Counted from the stretch's first letter, positions 12,642-23,582 are shown. The stretch: DNA of 64,000 nt from Letharia columbiana (GCF_014066305.1 NW_023501049.1:953001-1017000), one strand, 5' to 3'. Notes: generated by a model from the letters alone, not told the origin. Made by a program: numbers and translations.

Positions 12642-13891
12642 ATGACTGATCTCTTGGAGTCGCTAGTCTTACCCAACAGCTCCCAGGAGTCTTTTCACTC
12701 GTTGGCAGAGCATCCTTCACCGAGCTCACCTACCGATGTCCCTGCGAACCACGACTCAACCACTCCTCAATCCTCTTCACAGTCCCAATTGTCTGCCCTT
12801 CGGGCGGCTGGACTACCGATCCATGATGCTGATGCCTATCTCGCAGCTCCTGAGAACGCGGCGCTCTTACGCCGCGCTCCTGATCGAAAGAATGCACTCA
12901 TCGAGCAGCCCAAGCCAGAGGTAGACCCCGCGGAGCCTGTCTCATTGGGGTCCAAGTCCAGCCACCATGTGACTGCCCTAAATTTGCTATGCCAACAAAA
13001 AGGACTTGTGCCCGACTATCAGATCGATGGAGACGCTTCGATTGCCGATTTCGGGGGCTTACTGAAGATTGAAGACGTGACCGTTGTCAGTAACGAGCGT
13101 TGGCACAGCAAGAAGGAGGTGAGGGAGGCACTCGCGGAGAAGGGGTTTGAAATTGTAAAGGGTATGGAGGCTAAGAGGAAGGAACCGGGCACACCTAGCC
13201 AGAAGGACAAGAACTGGATTGGCACGTTGGTTGGTAAGTGTCCCGTCTTGTCTGGAGCATGAGCAAAAATGGTACTTCTGTCTGACTATCTACATTAGAA
13301 TACCACCAACTCATCGATCCAAAGCAAGGGCCCGTCTATCTCGACTACTCTCTAGGATCCTCATACAGCTCTACCTGTACCATTCCCTGTCGTCCAGACC
13401 AACCCTTCGGTTCCTCGGCCGCAGCATTTCCGTCAAAGAAGGCAGCACGTGCGAATGCTGCAAGACTTGCAGTTGAGTATTTGATCAAAGAGGGCCAGCT
13501 CAATCCGAATGGCAGCACAAAAGCCCGGAAGAAGATCAAGCTCGGTGCAGCTGTTACAATCAAGGGCAGGGGTCTAGTGGTGAAGAGAGGATCAACATAC
13601 ACCCAGAAAGTGAATGATGCTTACAGCCTCCTCGGTCTTCAAGCCCCGCAATACGTACTCGGAGCGGCCTCCCACCTTGCGCCCAACATGATCAATGGGT
13701 ATGCATCGTTTCCCAATGAGCCTGGCTTGCCCAAGGAGATCGGTGAGGTGAGAAACGTCTTCGGGAAGAAGAGTGCAAAGGAGGAGGTTGCGAAGGGCGT
13801 TTGGAAGGTGTTGCAGGAGTTGGCGGAGAAGAGGGGTGTCAATATCAGTGAGACTGACGGGGAAGGGGAAGATTATGAGGATGGCCAGTAA
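12642..13891 (+). CDS. Fungal protein with two dsRNA-binding-like folds
   Basis: Two exons, 12642-13233 and 13299-13891, give 394 residues. The first 80 residues are Ser/Pro/Gln rich and look disordered. The second half has a pattern typical of a double-stranded RNA-binding domain: an N-terminal helix (WIGTLVEYHQ, made by the splice), a beta strand region (PVYLDYSL), then a short basic loop and helix (FPSKKAARANAARLAVEYL). Upstream, ALNLLCQQKGLVPDY to WHSKKEVREALAEKGF follows the same helix-sheet-helix layout and may be a second, degenerate copy. The C-terminus is acidic. This architecture is known in uncharacterised fungal proteins; RNA binding is inferred from the fold pattern only. Confidence 0.75.
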
Positions 13892-15449
13892 GAGTGCTAG
13901 ATTGAGAGTGCCAGGAGCCACATCTTAGTCCCTTGGTTATGACCATTCTTGATGAAGATGACGATACTCTTCGCAGGTCTACGATGGCACGAGATATGAT
14001 TTACGACGATTGAGATTTGGGGCGGAAAAGTATGCATGGGATTTAATTTCAGAGAAGAGGGAGAATGGAGACAGCATGCAATAAGATTTACAATATCATT
14101 GCAGCTAAACTGACTCTCCCTGCCGGCTTCGAACCATCAAAACGCCAAAATGCTTGAGGTAGCTAGCCCTTACGAAAAAAAACCCTTTTCATACTATATG
14201 CAGGACTTTTACCAAGCTAGCTCGACTTTCAGTGGCGGTGCGTTGCCACTGTCATTGAAGTTGTTGTGTGTCCCTTATTCGGTCGATGCTGAACAGGAGC
14301 AAAACATTCTTTTAGGTTCCCACGTTTTGACAGCTTCCCCCAAACCTCAGCACATTGCAACTGTCCAACTGCGACATCCTACACCGCGCTCCTCATCTGT
14401 CACTGCTATCGCTGCCATCAAATAGAGTTCTCAAAAAGGAAAACAGCAAGCAAAGGAAAAAGGGAGATAATGCCAATGCTAATGCCAATGCCGATGGGAA
14501 CTTTCCCACCTACCAAACCTCCCAAAACGAACTCAGCGCTGAGTCTCGAAGACAAGCTTGAATAGCAATGTCCTTTTTCACACCCTCGCCCCTCGTCGGC
14601 GACGTCTCGGACGCAAGAGCATTGCGATCAAGGGAAACCGATCACCGCAAGATGGTAAAGAGGACGCTTTGGTGCTAGCGCACCGAAATTCACCATTTGC
14701 ATGAGTTTCGACACTTTCTCTCGCTCATCAAACTCCGCAGTCTCCCAATCCCCTCTTCTAACACGATTTTATTGAGAATCCTTAGACATAGTCAGGTCGA
14801 AAGCAGTAGACTTTGGCTACTACTCGAAACGAACACGAGTAGGCACGCTAGACACAGTGCTCTACATGCAGACATGCAGTACTCTACATGCAGACATGGC
14901 TGCTAAGGTCTAGGCCCAACGATCCTTTCTCCAAGCAAAAGTCGTCCTAATCCTTGATGAGTGACATGCTTCGGATGCTACCCTCGGAATTGATCATTCG
15001 ACCCCGACGTGAAAGACATCAAAGGTTGCTTACCGTGCCAGCAGGTGGGGGTGTTTTGTACAACCATCTCTAATTTTCCCCGAGACTCGCACCTCAACAT
15101 CAGCAAGACCATCTGCAGCACGGTGAGATTTAGACACTGAGCTGTGTACACAATTGCCATGTCGACATTATGGAATTTCACATTACCCACCTCCCAATCG
15201 GACACTGAAAGTACAAGCTCGGAGGGGTGCGTTGATCCGCCTTGTAAAGGGGCCTTGGTCAAGGCTAAAAAGGGATGTAGAGACTCTTCCTCTGAAGAGG
15301 ATGTTGTACGTGAGATGCTGGAACCGGTGTTCCTTACGACAGCGCAACAGCGTACGAGGGTGACCATGTTTGGGCGAGTAGCACATACTTCTCTATCTGA
15401 CCCGTCGTTCTCAATACAGAAGCGAGGGAGTACTAACCCTTACCTCCAG
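13892..15449. other. Intergenic, with small direct repeats
   Basis: No supported coding sequence. A 22-bp near-perfect tandem repeat lies at about 14860-14900. Frames at 14150-14425 and 15144-15464 lack family features, but part of 15144-15449 may be leader or first exon of the next gene: a perfect TACTAAC branch site at about 15430-15436 precedes an acceptor ending at 15449. Confidence 0.4.
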
Positions 15450-17660
15450 CGTCACCCAGACTGAATACACCCAGACAGCCGTTACACACCCGGTCCTCTA
15501 CATCGCCGTCTACTCCACCGACGACGCAACATCAGAAATCGACGACTACCACTGGACCTTCATCGTCGGCCCCTCCCGCGAAGAAGCTGACTCCGAGGGG
15601 ACGTTGTATAACATGGAGCCGCGCCAAGTCCCTGGTTACAGCCGTCAACATGGCGGCGACTGGTGGTGGTTGTACAACCAGCCCACCGTGCCCCTCCGGG
15701 GCCAATGTGACCTTCTCGCACGTCTCATGATTGCCGAAGTGGCGGACATGAACATGCTGCAGGCGATCATGCTACGTTGGGGTACAATGATTAGTATGCG
15801 TGACCATGTGGAGTGGATGAGCGTCATGTGGGTCAAAAACGTACTGATGAGCTTAGATGAGGAGGAAGGGTGCTTGGGAAGGAGGATGGAGAGCTTCAGG
15901 GGTGTGGAGGCGGAGGTATGTGCCTTCATGAGCAATCAGGTCCTGTTTGATGGCGCAGTCTGGATCGCAGGACTTGTTGCGGTTGCTTCAAATCTGACAC
16001 CCCTCCCCACCGCCTCCTTGCACCTTCTAGAAATGTCTCGCAAGCCTGATTCTTGTCTTGAAAGCAAAGACTGACCTCGAAATCTCTACAGGGTAGGTGG
16101 CTTGCTGGAACAGAGAAGGAGAAGCGGAAGAGGTTCTGTCTGTTGGACACGAGGGTTAGCACACGCACTTTGTTCGAGAGGGAGAAGGCGACCGCCTTAT
16201 CTAGCACAGCCACTGTGGACATCGCCATCAAGTATCCCGTCCTGTACATCGCCGTCTACAGGAACGATCGTCCACCCCGCGAAAACGACGAATTCCACTG
16301 GACCTTCTTGATCGGTCCGTCGACCGAGACGGCCGAGTCCGAAGGCGTTCGTTGCGCTCTGGAACTCCACCTCGATTCAAACGGTCGGCCAACTTGGGAT
16401 TACAACCAGACCATAGTTCCGCTTCGCGGCGAAGACGACCTCCTTGCGCGCATGTTGATTGCGGAGGTTGTGGATCTAGGCCCGCTTGGGAAGGTCCTAC
16501 GCGATCACGACGCAACCCCGACGATCGAACGCACGGAGTCCATGGCGGGGGTTTCGGAATGGAACAGTCTTGCATGGGTCCGGGAAAAGTTGGGCACGTT
16601 GGAGAAGAGGCCGGAGTGTTTCGCGTACAAGTGCCACCATTTCGGCATGTTCGAGCGGGTGGGTAGGGAACTCGCGGGAGGATCGAAGCAGCAGCGGAAG
16701 AATGGGGTGACGCCGTTGGGCGTTGAAGTCAGGACGCTTTGTTTGGTGAATGGCTGGGGAAAGCCAGACGATGACGAGACTAAGGTCGATATTCAATTCG
16801 ACCTCGCACGTGGAGAATCCACTACGATATCGAGGGCCATTCAGATTGTCACGGGTGTCTTGGGTGCGGCTGCGTTGGCGATGCCTCGACGGGTCGCTGA
16901 AAGAGAGCAGCGAGAATTAAAGGGTAAGCAGGAGAGAGAGGCGCGTGCTAAGCATGGAGGAAATGAAGATGCCACTAGTTTGGCTGAACCGACGAAGCTT
17001 CAGCGTGTGAATGAGGAGGACGAAGAGGATACGGACGAAGAGGATACGGGTGAAGAGGATACGGATGAAGACGGGGAAGTTAGGGTCAAAACCATCACAA
17101 CTATCACGTTTGCTGAGCCGAATAAGCCCAAGAATGCGCCTGGGGGCAAGCAAGTAGCGAAGGAGGATGAGACCGAGAGTGAAGACGAAGACCAGACCGA
17201 GAGTAAAGACGAAGATAAGACCGAGAGTGAAGACGAAGAGGACGACGATGAAGATGACGACAATGAGGCTGCAAACAAGGCGAATGGCTCTGCAGAGGAG
17301 GACACCGGAAAGGAAAGGATGAATGCAAGGCCGGAGGGTATTCGGGGTACAAGTACCCACATTGCGGAATCGAACAAGCCTGGGGGAGCGCCCGGGAGGG
17401 AAAGGGTTGCAGAGGAAGATGAGGAGGACGAAGATGAGACGGAGAGCGAAGAGGATGACGATGACGATGGAGACGAGGAACAAGATGATGGCGATGATGG
17501 CGATGGGGATGACGAGGACGAGACCACTGATGAAGATGACGATGATGAAGGGGATGACGAGGACGACGACGAGGAAGAAGAAGAGGACGGGGTGGCTGAG
17601 AAGTATAGCAGGGTCCAGACCACCGTGGGGAACATTTCAACAATCACCTTATCTCGATGA
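15450..17660 (+). CDS. Tandem two-domain YHW/NCxxWV family protein with acidic tail
   Basis: Visible exons are 15450-15915 and 16092-17660, joined by a 176-nt GT-AG intron. A first coding exon must lie upstream, because homology starts before any ATG in frame; it could not be fixed. The protein holds two copies of one domain. Copy 1 starts at HPVLYIAVY with DDYHWTFIVGP and LLARLMIAEV; copy 2 starts at YPVLYIAVY with DEFHWTFLIGP and LLARMLIAEV. The splice is supported by homology: GRWLAGTEKEKRK after the junction in copy 1 aligns with GRELAGGSKQQRK in copy 2. The C-terminal 230 or so residues are almost all Asp, Glu, Ser, Thr and Lys, with repeated ETESEDED units. The domain belongs to a lineage-expanded ascomycete family of unknown function (probably the Pfam entry DUF6914; number from memory). 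Two paralogues lie downstream. Confidence 0.65.
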
Positions 17661-18362
17661 GAGAGAAATCCGTCCCCGACGGCGAGGAAGGAGTCTCGGG
17701 TTGGTAAAGGGCGGCGGAGGCCATCATGACGACGAGTATGCGCAACACGACCGATGGAAGTCTTATGAACAGATGGCGCCGGCGCAGCGTCTGCATGTAT
17801 TCGAATCAGTGTCGAGGGAGCATATGCGTCATCGGGAACCAGTGCTGCAGTGGTTCAAACGGGGCTGGCGTACACAGATGGGTATCGAGGGTTCAGGCGT
17901 TCAGGTCATTATTGTCAGTCTGGTATGAGTCGCTGTCTAGGGTAGCGGTGGCGCTGTAGCTAATATAAACACACGTGGCGCGTCTTTATCTCTGCGATGC
18001 GAAAAGCTTGTGCTATCGCTTGAGTGAAGTGATCGCTGCCTTTCTCGTCTTCGAACTTGGAAGCCGAACCTCTCTGTGTTGGTATACCGATATCGCTGAT
18101 TTTGGCAAATGGCCCGTGGGATCCGGAATGTCCTTCTCGATCAACGAACTCGGTCTTCTGGGAAGAGTCCATCCCTGGCGGATCGGGCAGCGAGAAGCTG
18201 CGCAGGAGAGGCGTCTGTTGGCCCCTGAAAGTATGAAAGTCGCAAAGGAGAGTATAGAATAGGGTAAGGCAATTTCCGGGACTGTGAATGTGCAGGATAA
18301 AATGACGTGGCTGGATTGGACTAAGGCGGCCTCAGAGTGTGTTTGAGGGAAGGCAGATATTA

Positions 18363-18494
18363 CTAGAAGATGTTGACGATGAGGAAGAAGTAGAAGAGAA
18401 AGAAGACGATGAAGATCGGGAGGAAAAGGAAGAACAGCAGGATCGAGCAAAGACCATGCGGAAGACAACCAGAACGGTCACATTTCAATTTTGA
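18363..18494 (+). pseudogene. Possible acidic-tail remnant of the YHW-family gene
   Basis: A frame of about 43 codons is dominated by Asp and Glu (VDDEEEVEEKEDDEDREEK) and ends with KTTRTVTF before a TGA. The tandem-domain gene just upstream has the same kind of acidic tail and similar Thr/Ile/Val-rich pieces such as VKTITTITF. No domain is readable in front of it. A decayed duplicate is the simplest reading, but low-complexity similarity is weak evidence. Confidence 0.25.
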
Positions 18495-19085
18495 AGCCGC
18501 AGAGTGTCTCCAAGGGAGGACGAATCCCCAGCCGTGTAGACTGCCGTGCTTCGACACGTAATACTGGCTGTGAGGTGAAACGGCAATGCCCGACGCATGT
18601 CACAGGTGAAACAGCTCCTGGAGCCAAGCGAGTGAAGATGTTTGCCAACGGATAATCAGCAACGCAAGTATGTATTGTAAAGGCAATATATCTTGCGTAG
18701 TATGCATACAATAGACTCTCGTAACACTGCAAGCTCAATTGTAGGTCTCAATGGATTACGAAATGCGCAGGAAGTGGATGGGAGCGTAGCGTAGCTGGCC
18801 CAAGCACGTTTGCGGCCGATCTATCAGTGACGCAGATGCTAGAATCGTTGTTGAGTCAGCCGCGCACACAGATTGAGAACCTAGACGAACAACGTTTATT
18901 AACCACCAAGTTGGTTGGGCTATCACTTGCGAGTAGGAATGCAGGGAGCGGCTACCGCCGCAAATCTACCATGAAGATCACGTAGTAGGTGTACAGGCGG
19001 TCATCAACTGAAAGCAACGATATCAAACCATAGCAAGACAAAGCACGAAATCTCCCACGAGGCAAATGAATTGTCGTCCTAGGCC

Positions 19086-19289
19086 ATGAAGAGTATTGCC
19101 GTGCTTATGAAATTAAAGGGCAGCAAATTTCGGCTATGCGAGGCAAACTTCAAGTACGTACCCTACCCGGCCTACCATGCTGTACCAACGCTCGATATAC
19201 TGGTGGAAGAGGCGCTGCGTTTGTCACGGAGCAGCGAAACGAACCGACTTTGGCTGGAGAAGCAGGCACGAAGGATAGACGATAACTGA
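19086..19289 (+). pseudogene. Possible C-terminal remnant of a YHW-family paralogue
   Basis: A 67-codon frame contains VPTLDILVEEAL, which resembles the C-terminal VPTFDML and VATFDML motifs of the two single-domain paralogues in this window. No N-terminal domain is visible upstream. It may be a degraded copy or a chance match. Confidence 0.25.
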
Positions 19290-19522
19290 GACGACCAGAG
19301 TACCGGAGAACGAAAAGCCAACAGCACTAGATAATGCCATGTTAGAAATCTTGTTCCTAGAGGAGACTTGCTATACAAAAGACCACGCTCTTCTCTTTCT
19401 GTCAAGACTTAGTCACTTCCAGAAAATACAGATACTCGGGTGAATGCATGCGAACTAGCTTCTTCGACAAATAGACGCGTCACGCTGGAATTACAACCAA
19501 GCTTTCTCAATTACTTGACAGT

Positions 19523-20137
19523 ATGCCCGCCCCCAAGGATTTTTTATTAGGAATGAAAAAGCCCCGCCTTTACGTAGCCCTCTATGCTCTCGAGGGAGCT
19601 CTCCGCGAGAACACATCCTCTGGTGCGCAAGACTACTACTGGGCCTTCATCGTTGCTCCAAAGAAAGGACCCAAAGAACAACAGTGCATACGCTACCGCA
19701 TCAAGAAAAGTGAAGCATGGGAGAAATTAGACCCGGGCAAAGTGGAATTTGAGAGGGTGGAATGGGACCATGACAGATGTCTGGTGCCGCTTGGCCGTCA
19801 CGACGATATTGTAGCCCGAGTGCTGATCGCAAAGATCGAGGAGCCCGAACGCGTGGAAGAGCATATACAGCTCGCGTGGCCTGAGCAAACGATGCACGTT
19901 AAGAATTCTGGCAGCGCTCGGACGTCGAAAGATTGGGTCCAAAGAGTCCTCGAGGGATTGGGGAGCCCCTCGCTCGGCCTAGGAGAGGAAAGGTATCTGA
20001 TGTTGGGGAAATTGGCGGATTGGGGGAAGATAGAAAGTTGTTGTACCAGTTTCGCGATGAAGGTGGTGGTGGAAAGGGCAAGCCTTGAGACTGTACCGAC
20101 TTTTGATATGCTGAAGAACCAGGAGGTCTTCCAGTAG
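19523..20137 (+). CDS. YHW/NCxxWV family protein, single domain
   Basis: An intronless frame of 204 residues. It starts KPRLYVALYALEG and contains DYYWAFIVAPK, IRYRIKK, a CLVPLGRHDDIVARVLIAKI block, SKDWVQRVLEGL, and ends with VPTFDMLKNQEV. The same order of motifs is found in the tandem gene at 15450-17660 and in the minus-strand gene at 23034-23582, so these are paralogues. Compared with the wider family it lacks the cysteine before WV (Lys-Asp here) and has Tyr in place of the His in the YHW motif, so if the family is catalytic this copy should be inactive. Function unknown. Confidence 0.72.
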   Translation: MPAPKDFLLGMKKPRLYVALYALEGALRENTSSGAQDYYWAFIVAPKKGPKEQQCIRYRIKKSEAWEKLDPGKVEFERVEWDHDRCLVPLGRHDDIVARVLIAKIEEPERVEEHIQLAWPEQTMHVKNSGSARTSKDWVQRVLEGLGSPSLGLGEERYLMLGKLADWGKIESCCTSFAMKVVVERASLETVPTFDMLKNQEVFQ

Positions 20138-20907
20138 TGTCGGAAACCACAAAATATCATCACTTTGCTGAAGGTCCTAGGTTCTTGGGAAGACTTCGGA
20201 TGCCGCAATGTAGCTTGAGCTGCCTTCGAGCAGATTCCCTATGAGGACCTCGTGCTGATGACCATTCCTGACGGTTGGCGGAGCAGAAGCGAAAAGGTTC
20301 CACTGCTTTGATTGAGTTGGGTCTGGTGACATTGATGTGAACGACGATTGCCACCTGAGCTCAGCTATCTGCTTTGCTGAAACTGGATGCAGAACAACTT
20401 TTAGAAAGTCAGTATTATTACCACCATACCGATTTCTAGATCTGCGGTCAGGAGGGCATGCTTTAGCCCATCAGACGTCTACTTGTTAATGTAGTCTGAG
20501 ATAGCTGCATAGTTCCAAGAGCCAATGGTCGTGTTCTCCAAAGAGTCAAGCAGCATTGTTTCCCGTAGGATATTTTCAGATTCGAAGCCTGGAAATGTCA
20601 AATCTTTGGGGTGCATACAGCGGGGAAGGTGCGCCAGGCAGGCCCCTAAGCCTCCCCTAAATGCCCGTAACGCTAGTCTAAGACTTGAGGCCCACACCTT
20701 GTGGGCCCCATAATTACCACAAAGACCTACATATTCTGCTCCAGACCTCGTGCATCGTTGACAATTTTCGATCCATCTTAAATCGATTCCCGCTCTGGAA
20801 TAATTGCCTGTAGGCATCGCTATAAATGATTATCGTTTCTCTTAAGGAATCACCCTTCTCGCTTCCCAAACCACTCACCACTCACCCCCCCCCACACAAC
20901 AGCACCC
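20138..20907. other. Intergenic
   Basis: No supported gene. It separates the 3' ends of the plus-strand YHW-family gene and the minus-strand methyltransferase. A short CCCCCCCCC run lies near 20885-20893. Nothing else seen. Confidence 0.5.
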
Positions 20908-22503
20908 TCAAGCAACTTCGGCTTCAATCAAACCCTCCATCCCCGCCTCAAACGCCCAAACCTTCACCAGCCGGAACCCCGCCCAATCCAGCAGCTCCTG
21001 CCAATTCTTCTCCGTGCGGTGTCCCGAAGAGGAAACGGCCATCAGCAGCAGATCCAGGCCCGTACTCACAGCCGGCGCGCCTTTGTTGGGGATCACGACC
21101 TCGTTGATCAGAAGCTTGCTGTAACCTTTGGCGAGGGCGGGTTTGAGGTTGGAGAGAATGTCTTTGCATTTGGAGTCCGGCCAGTTATGGAGGACGGAGT
21201 GGAGGTAGTATGCTCGTGCTCCTGGGGTATGCGGGTCAATACACATGTAGAATGCTTTTGGACTTGCTTCATGTTGTCATCACCTTTGATAGGCTGGGGC
21301 GTGAAGAAATCATACGCCATAGCTCTAATGCCCTTCTCAGCTAGACCTGCCTTTGCTCTCTCGACAAACTCTTCCTGATCTTGCAGTACCAACTCTGCCT
21401 TCACACTCGGCATCCTTCTCCGAAACTCCTCAAGATCCTGGCCCATCCCTCCGCCTACGTCAACGAGCAGTACCGCCTCCTCCTTTTCACTTAAGCCTTT
21501 GACTATTCGATCCTCTGCTGGAAAGAAATCCAGCCAGCTTGGCCGGCCTTGTGTGTAACCTGCCATGAAATTGCCGAATTGTTGGTAAATTAACGGATGT
21601 TCTTTCATCCATTCAAAGGTGTGGAGAGTTGTGTTGTGGCCATATTCTGCGCAGATTTCGCATGTCAGACATTATTCAGAGCCATTGCTCCTGCAACATG
21701 TCATGCAATCGAGGCTTCGCCGTATCAAACGAGCATACAGCACTCCAAAATGTACTTACGAAATGGCCCATCTGTAGGATTTGTCGGATTCTTAAAGCCG
21801 GTCGAGGCGAGGTATCTGTGCAATTGCCGTAGTGGAGGCCCGGCGGCGTCGTTGCTAATCAATGTCCAATCTTGTCAGTAGCGATCTTGAAGAATGCTGA
21901 CTAGAACTTCGAGCTTGTTACGAACACAGTAGGAAAAGCATCTCGATATTTCGGTTCAATCAGCGCATTTGAAAGCCCAGTCGGTGCGAATGTATCCGCA
22001 TCAACTTCTTCAATGACTCTCGCGGCCGCCAAATGCTTCAATATGCGGCCTGAATGTATCGGAAAGGCATTAGTACCGTTTGTTCGCAGGAATAGCCCAC
22101 CATGAAGTGCGATTGTTGCAACATACTCAGCAACACAGGGTCTGCACCAGTCATAGCAGCCAGTTGGCTATTGCTTTTCGCAGCACCATCATCCTCGACC
22201 AATTTCTCGAAAAGATTCATCTCGATCCCAGTCCGGATGGCAGGATGTGTTTGGGCCCGTTCAATACATACGTCAGCAATGAGGTGAAGATGTCTCTTTG
22301 TCTTCCGTAGGGAGACTGAGGTAGCTCACCTCCGCCCAGCATATTCGAAGAAGAGATTCAATCGGCGTTTCGAGCTTGTAGCAGAGGGAGCGGGCAGCCG
22401 CCAACAATTCTCTTCTGGCATCTCCGTTGTTGGGTTTTTCCAATATGGCGCCTTTGAATGCGATTTCTTGGAGAAGGTTGTGAATATTTGATGTTGAGTT
22501 CAT
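20908..22503 (-). pseudogene. Fungal O-methyltransferase gene, probably decaying
   Basis: Homology to fungal SAM-dependent O-methyltransferases of secondary metabolism is continuous over six exons: 22330-22503, 22127-22256, 21922-22049, 21760-21854, 21284-21646 and 20908-21221. Visible parts are the dimerisation N-terminus (ETPIESLLRICWAE), the winged-helix part (LSRILKHLAAARVIEEV), the SAM glycine loop VLLVDVGGGMGQD, and the motif GARAYYLHSVLHNWPD with the expected catalytic His, ending in EAEVA. Two joints are faulty. Intron 1 has a good GTGAGC donor, but the acceptor that fits the protein ends in GG (22257-22258 on plus read CC). At intron 3 the only fitting acceptor leaves the exons one base out of phase (total 1,204 nt). 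Unless splice sites were misread, the gene cannot give the full enzyme. Confidence 0.7.
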
Positions 22504-23033
22504 CTTGGATAGAAGTCCACAGCAGAAGTTCTTGGAAAAATAGACATTTGAGTGTGCGATGACGTTGGGTCAAGAATGTACAGACGGTTGAAAGTCCAAG
22601 ACGCCAAAGAAAGGTCGCTGCTTCTGCGGCCATACCATTAGCTGCAGCGCCGGGATATCGATCATACTAAGGCTAGAACAGGGCGTCTTTTCTTTTTCTG
22701 ACTCTTCTGAAATATGAAATGTGAAAAGACGGAAGTCATGGCGTCCAGTCTCCCAAACGGATGATTTGAAGAGAACTTCTCATCCATGTTAGCATCTACA
22801 TTCGACCTGGAGAATCAGACTTGGCGCTCACGAGCAATATATGGATATAGCTAGACAGATATGTGACAGCGTTATATTTTGTACTTCCAGCATCCCATGC
22901 CAGATTGCGCCTAATGTCCAAAGTGCCCTGTAGATATCTCATTATGCGTCACCTCATCATTCGTAAACATTCAGTCATTTCCGCCGCGCAGATGATATAG
23001 TGGTCGTAGCATTCAAGGATCTTGTACCCTCAA
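22504..23033. other. Intergenic
   Basis: Promoter side of the methyltransferase gene and 3' side of the minus-strand YHW-family gene. No supported coding sequence. Confidence 0.5.
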
Positions 23034-23582
23034 TTAAGGAACAACTTCCTCCCCCGTCAGCATATCGAACGTGGCCACATCCTCCTGTCGCCCTCCTTTC
23101 CATCCCATCTCCCACCTCCTCTCCTGCCGTTTCCTCCTCATATATCTGAGCGCTTCCTCTCTTATTCCGTCCCAGGTGAATCCATTGTTGGAAACAGCAT
23201 CGGCGCGTCGAAGTGCTGCGATGGCGAGCTGAACCCACTCCACACAGGGGAAACCTTCGCCTTGTCCACTGGGATCGTCGACTTGATGTACAGGGACTTC
23301 ACGCAAGATCTGATTGACGCGTCCTAAAGGCACAAGGATCTTCTCGATGGCGATGCAAGCGAGAAGACGTGACTCCAGAGAAACATCGGGGATGTCGATA
23401 GTCTCATAGAGCCAGGGTTGTGAAATGATGTCGTCTGTCTTTTGAAGTTTGTTGTGAACGTGGAATTTGAGGGCGGCCGGGGCATTTGAGGGTTTTGGTC
23501 GAATGAGGAGAGCGTAGTGGTAAGTGTCTGGATGTTTGGGACGAGCGTAGAGCGCAAGGTGCAGGCGTGGTTTGTTACGCAT
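23034..23582 (-). CDS. YHW/NCxxWV family protein, keeps His and Cys
   Basis: A single-exon minus-strand frame of 182 residues when started at the ATG at 23582; the frame is open to another ATG at 23663. The nearer start is chosen because family members begin with a short M..KPRL N-terminus. Motifs in order: RNKPRLHLALYARPK, DTYHYALLIRPK, LKFHVHNKL, LESRLLACIAIEKI, VNQILREVPV, FPCVEWVQLAIAAL, and VATFDMLTGEEV. It is the only copy in the window that keeps both the His of the YH motif and the Cys of the CxxWV motif. It is a paralogue of the genes at 15450-17660 and 19523-20137. No function is known. Confidence 0.78.
   Translation of the reverse strand: MRNKPRLHLALYARPKHPDTYHYALLIRPKPSNAPAALKFHVHNKLQKTDDIISQPWLYETIDIPDVSLESRLLACIAIEKILVPLGRVNQILREVPVHQVDDPSGQGEGFPCVEWVQLAIAALRRADAVSNNGFTWDGIREEALRYMRRKRQERRWEMGWKGGRQEDVATFDMLTGEEVVP

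Larger units (their letters stand above)
17661..19522. other. Gene-poor gap with possible paralogue remnants
   Basis: No intact gene was found. Two short pieces look like leftovers of the neighbouring family and are listed separately (18363-18494 and 19086-19289). The frames at plus 17726-17959 and minus 18013-18468 have no support. Confidence 0.4.

Noticed and set aside
17000..17647. Long minus-strand frames (Ser-rich and Pro/His-rich) over the acidic tail
   Set aside because: They are shadows of the GAX-repeat coding strand; Ser and Pro/His runs are the expected products of reading it backwards.
18013..18468. 151-codon minus frame
   Set aside because: Leu/Pro/Ser composition without domains, overlapping the acidic remnant on plus; more likely its shadow.
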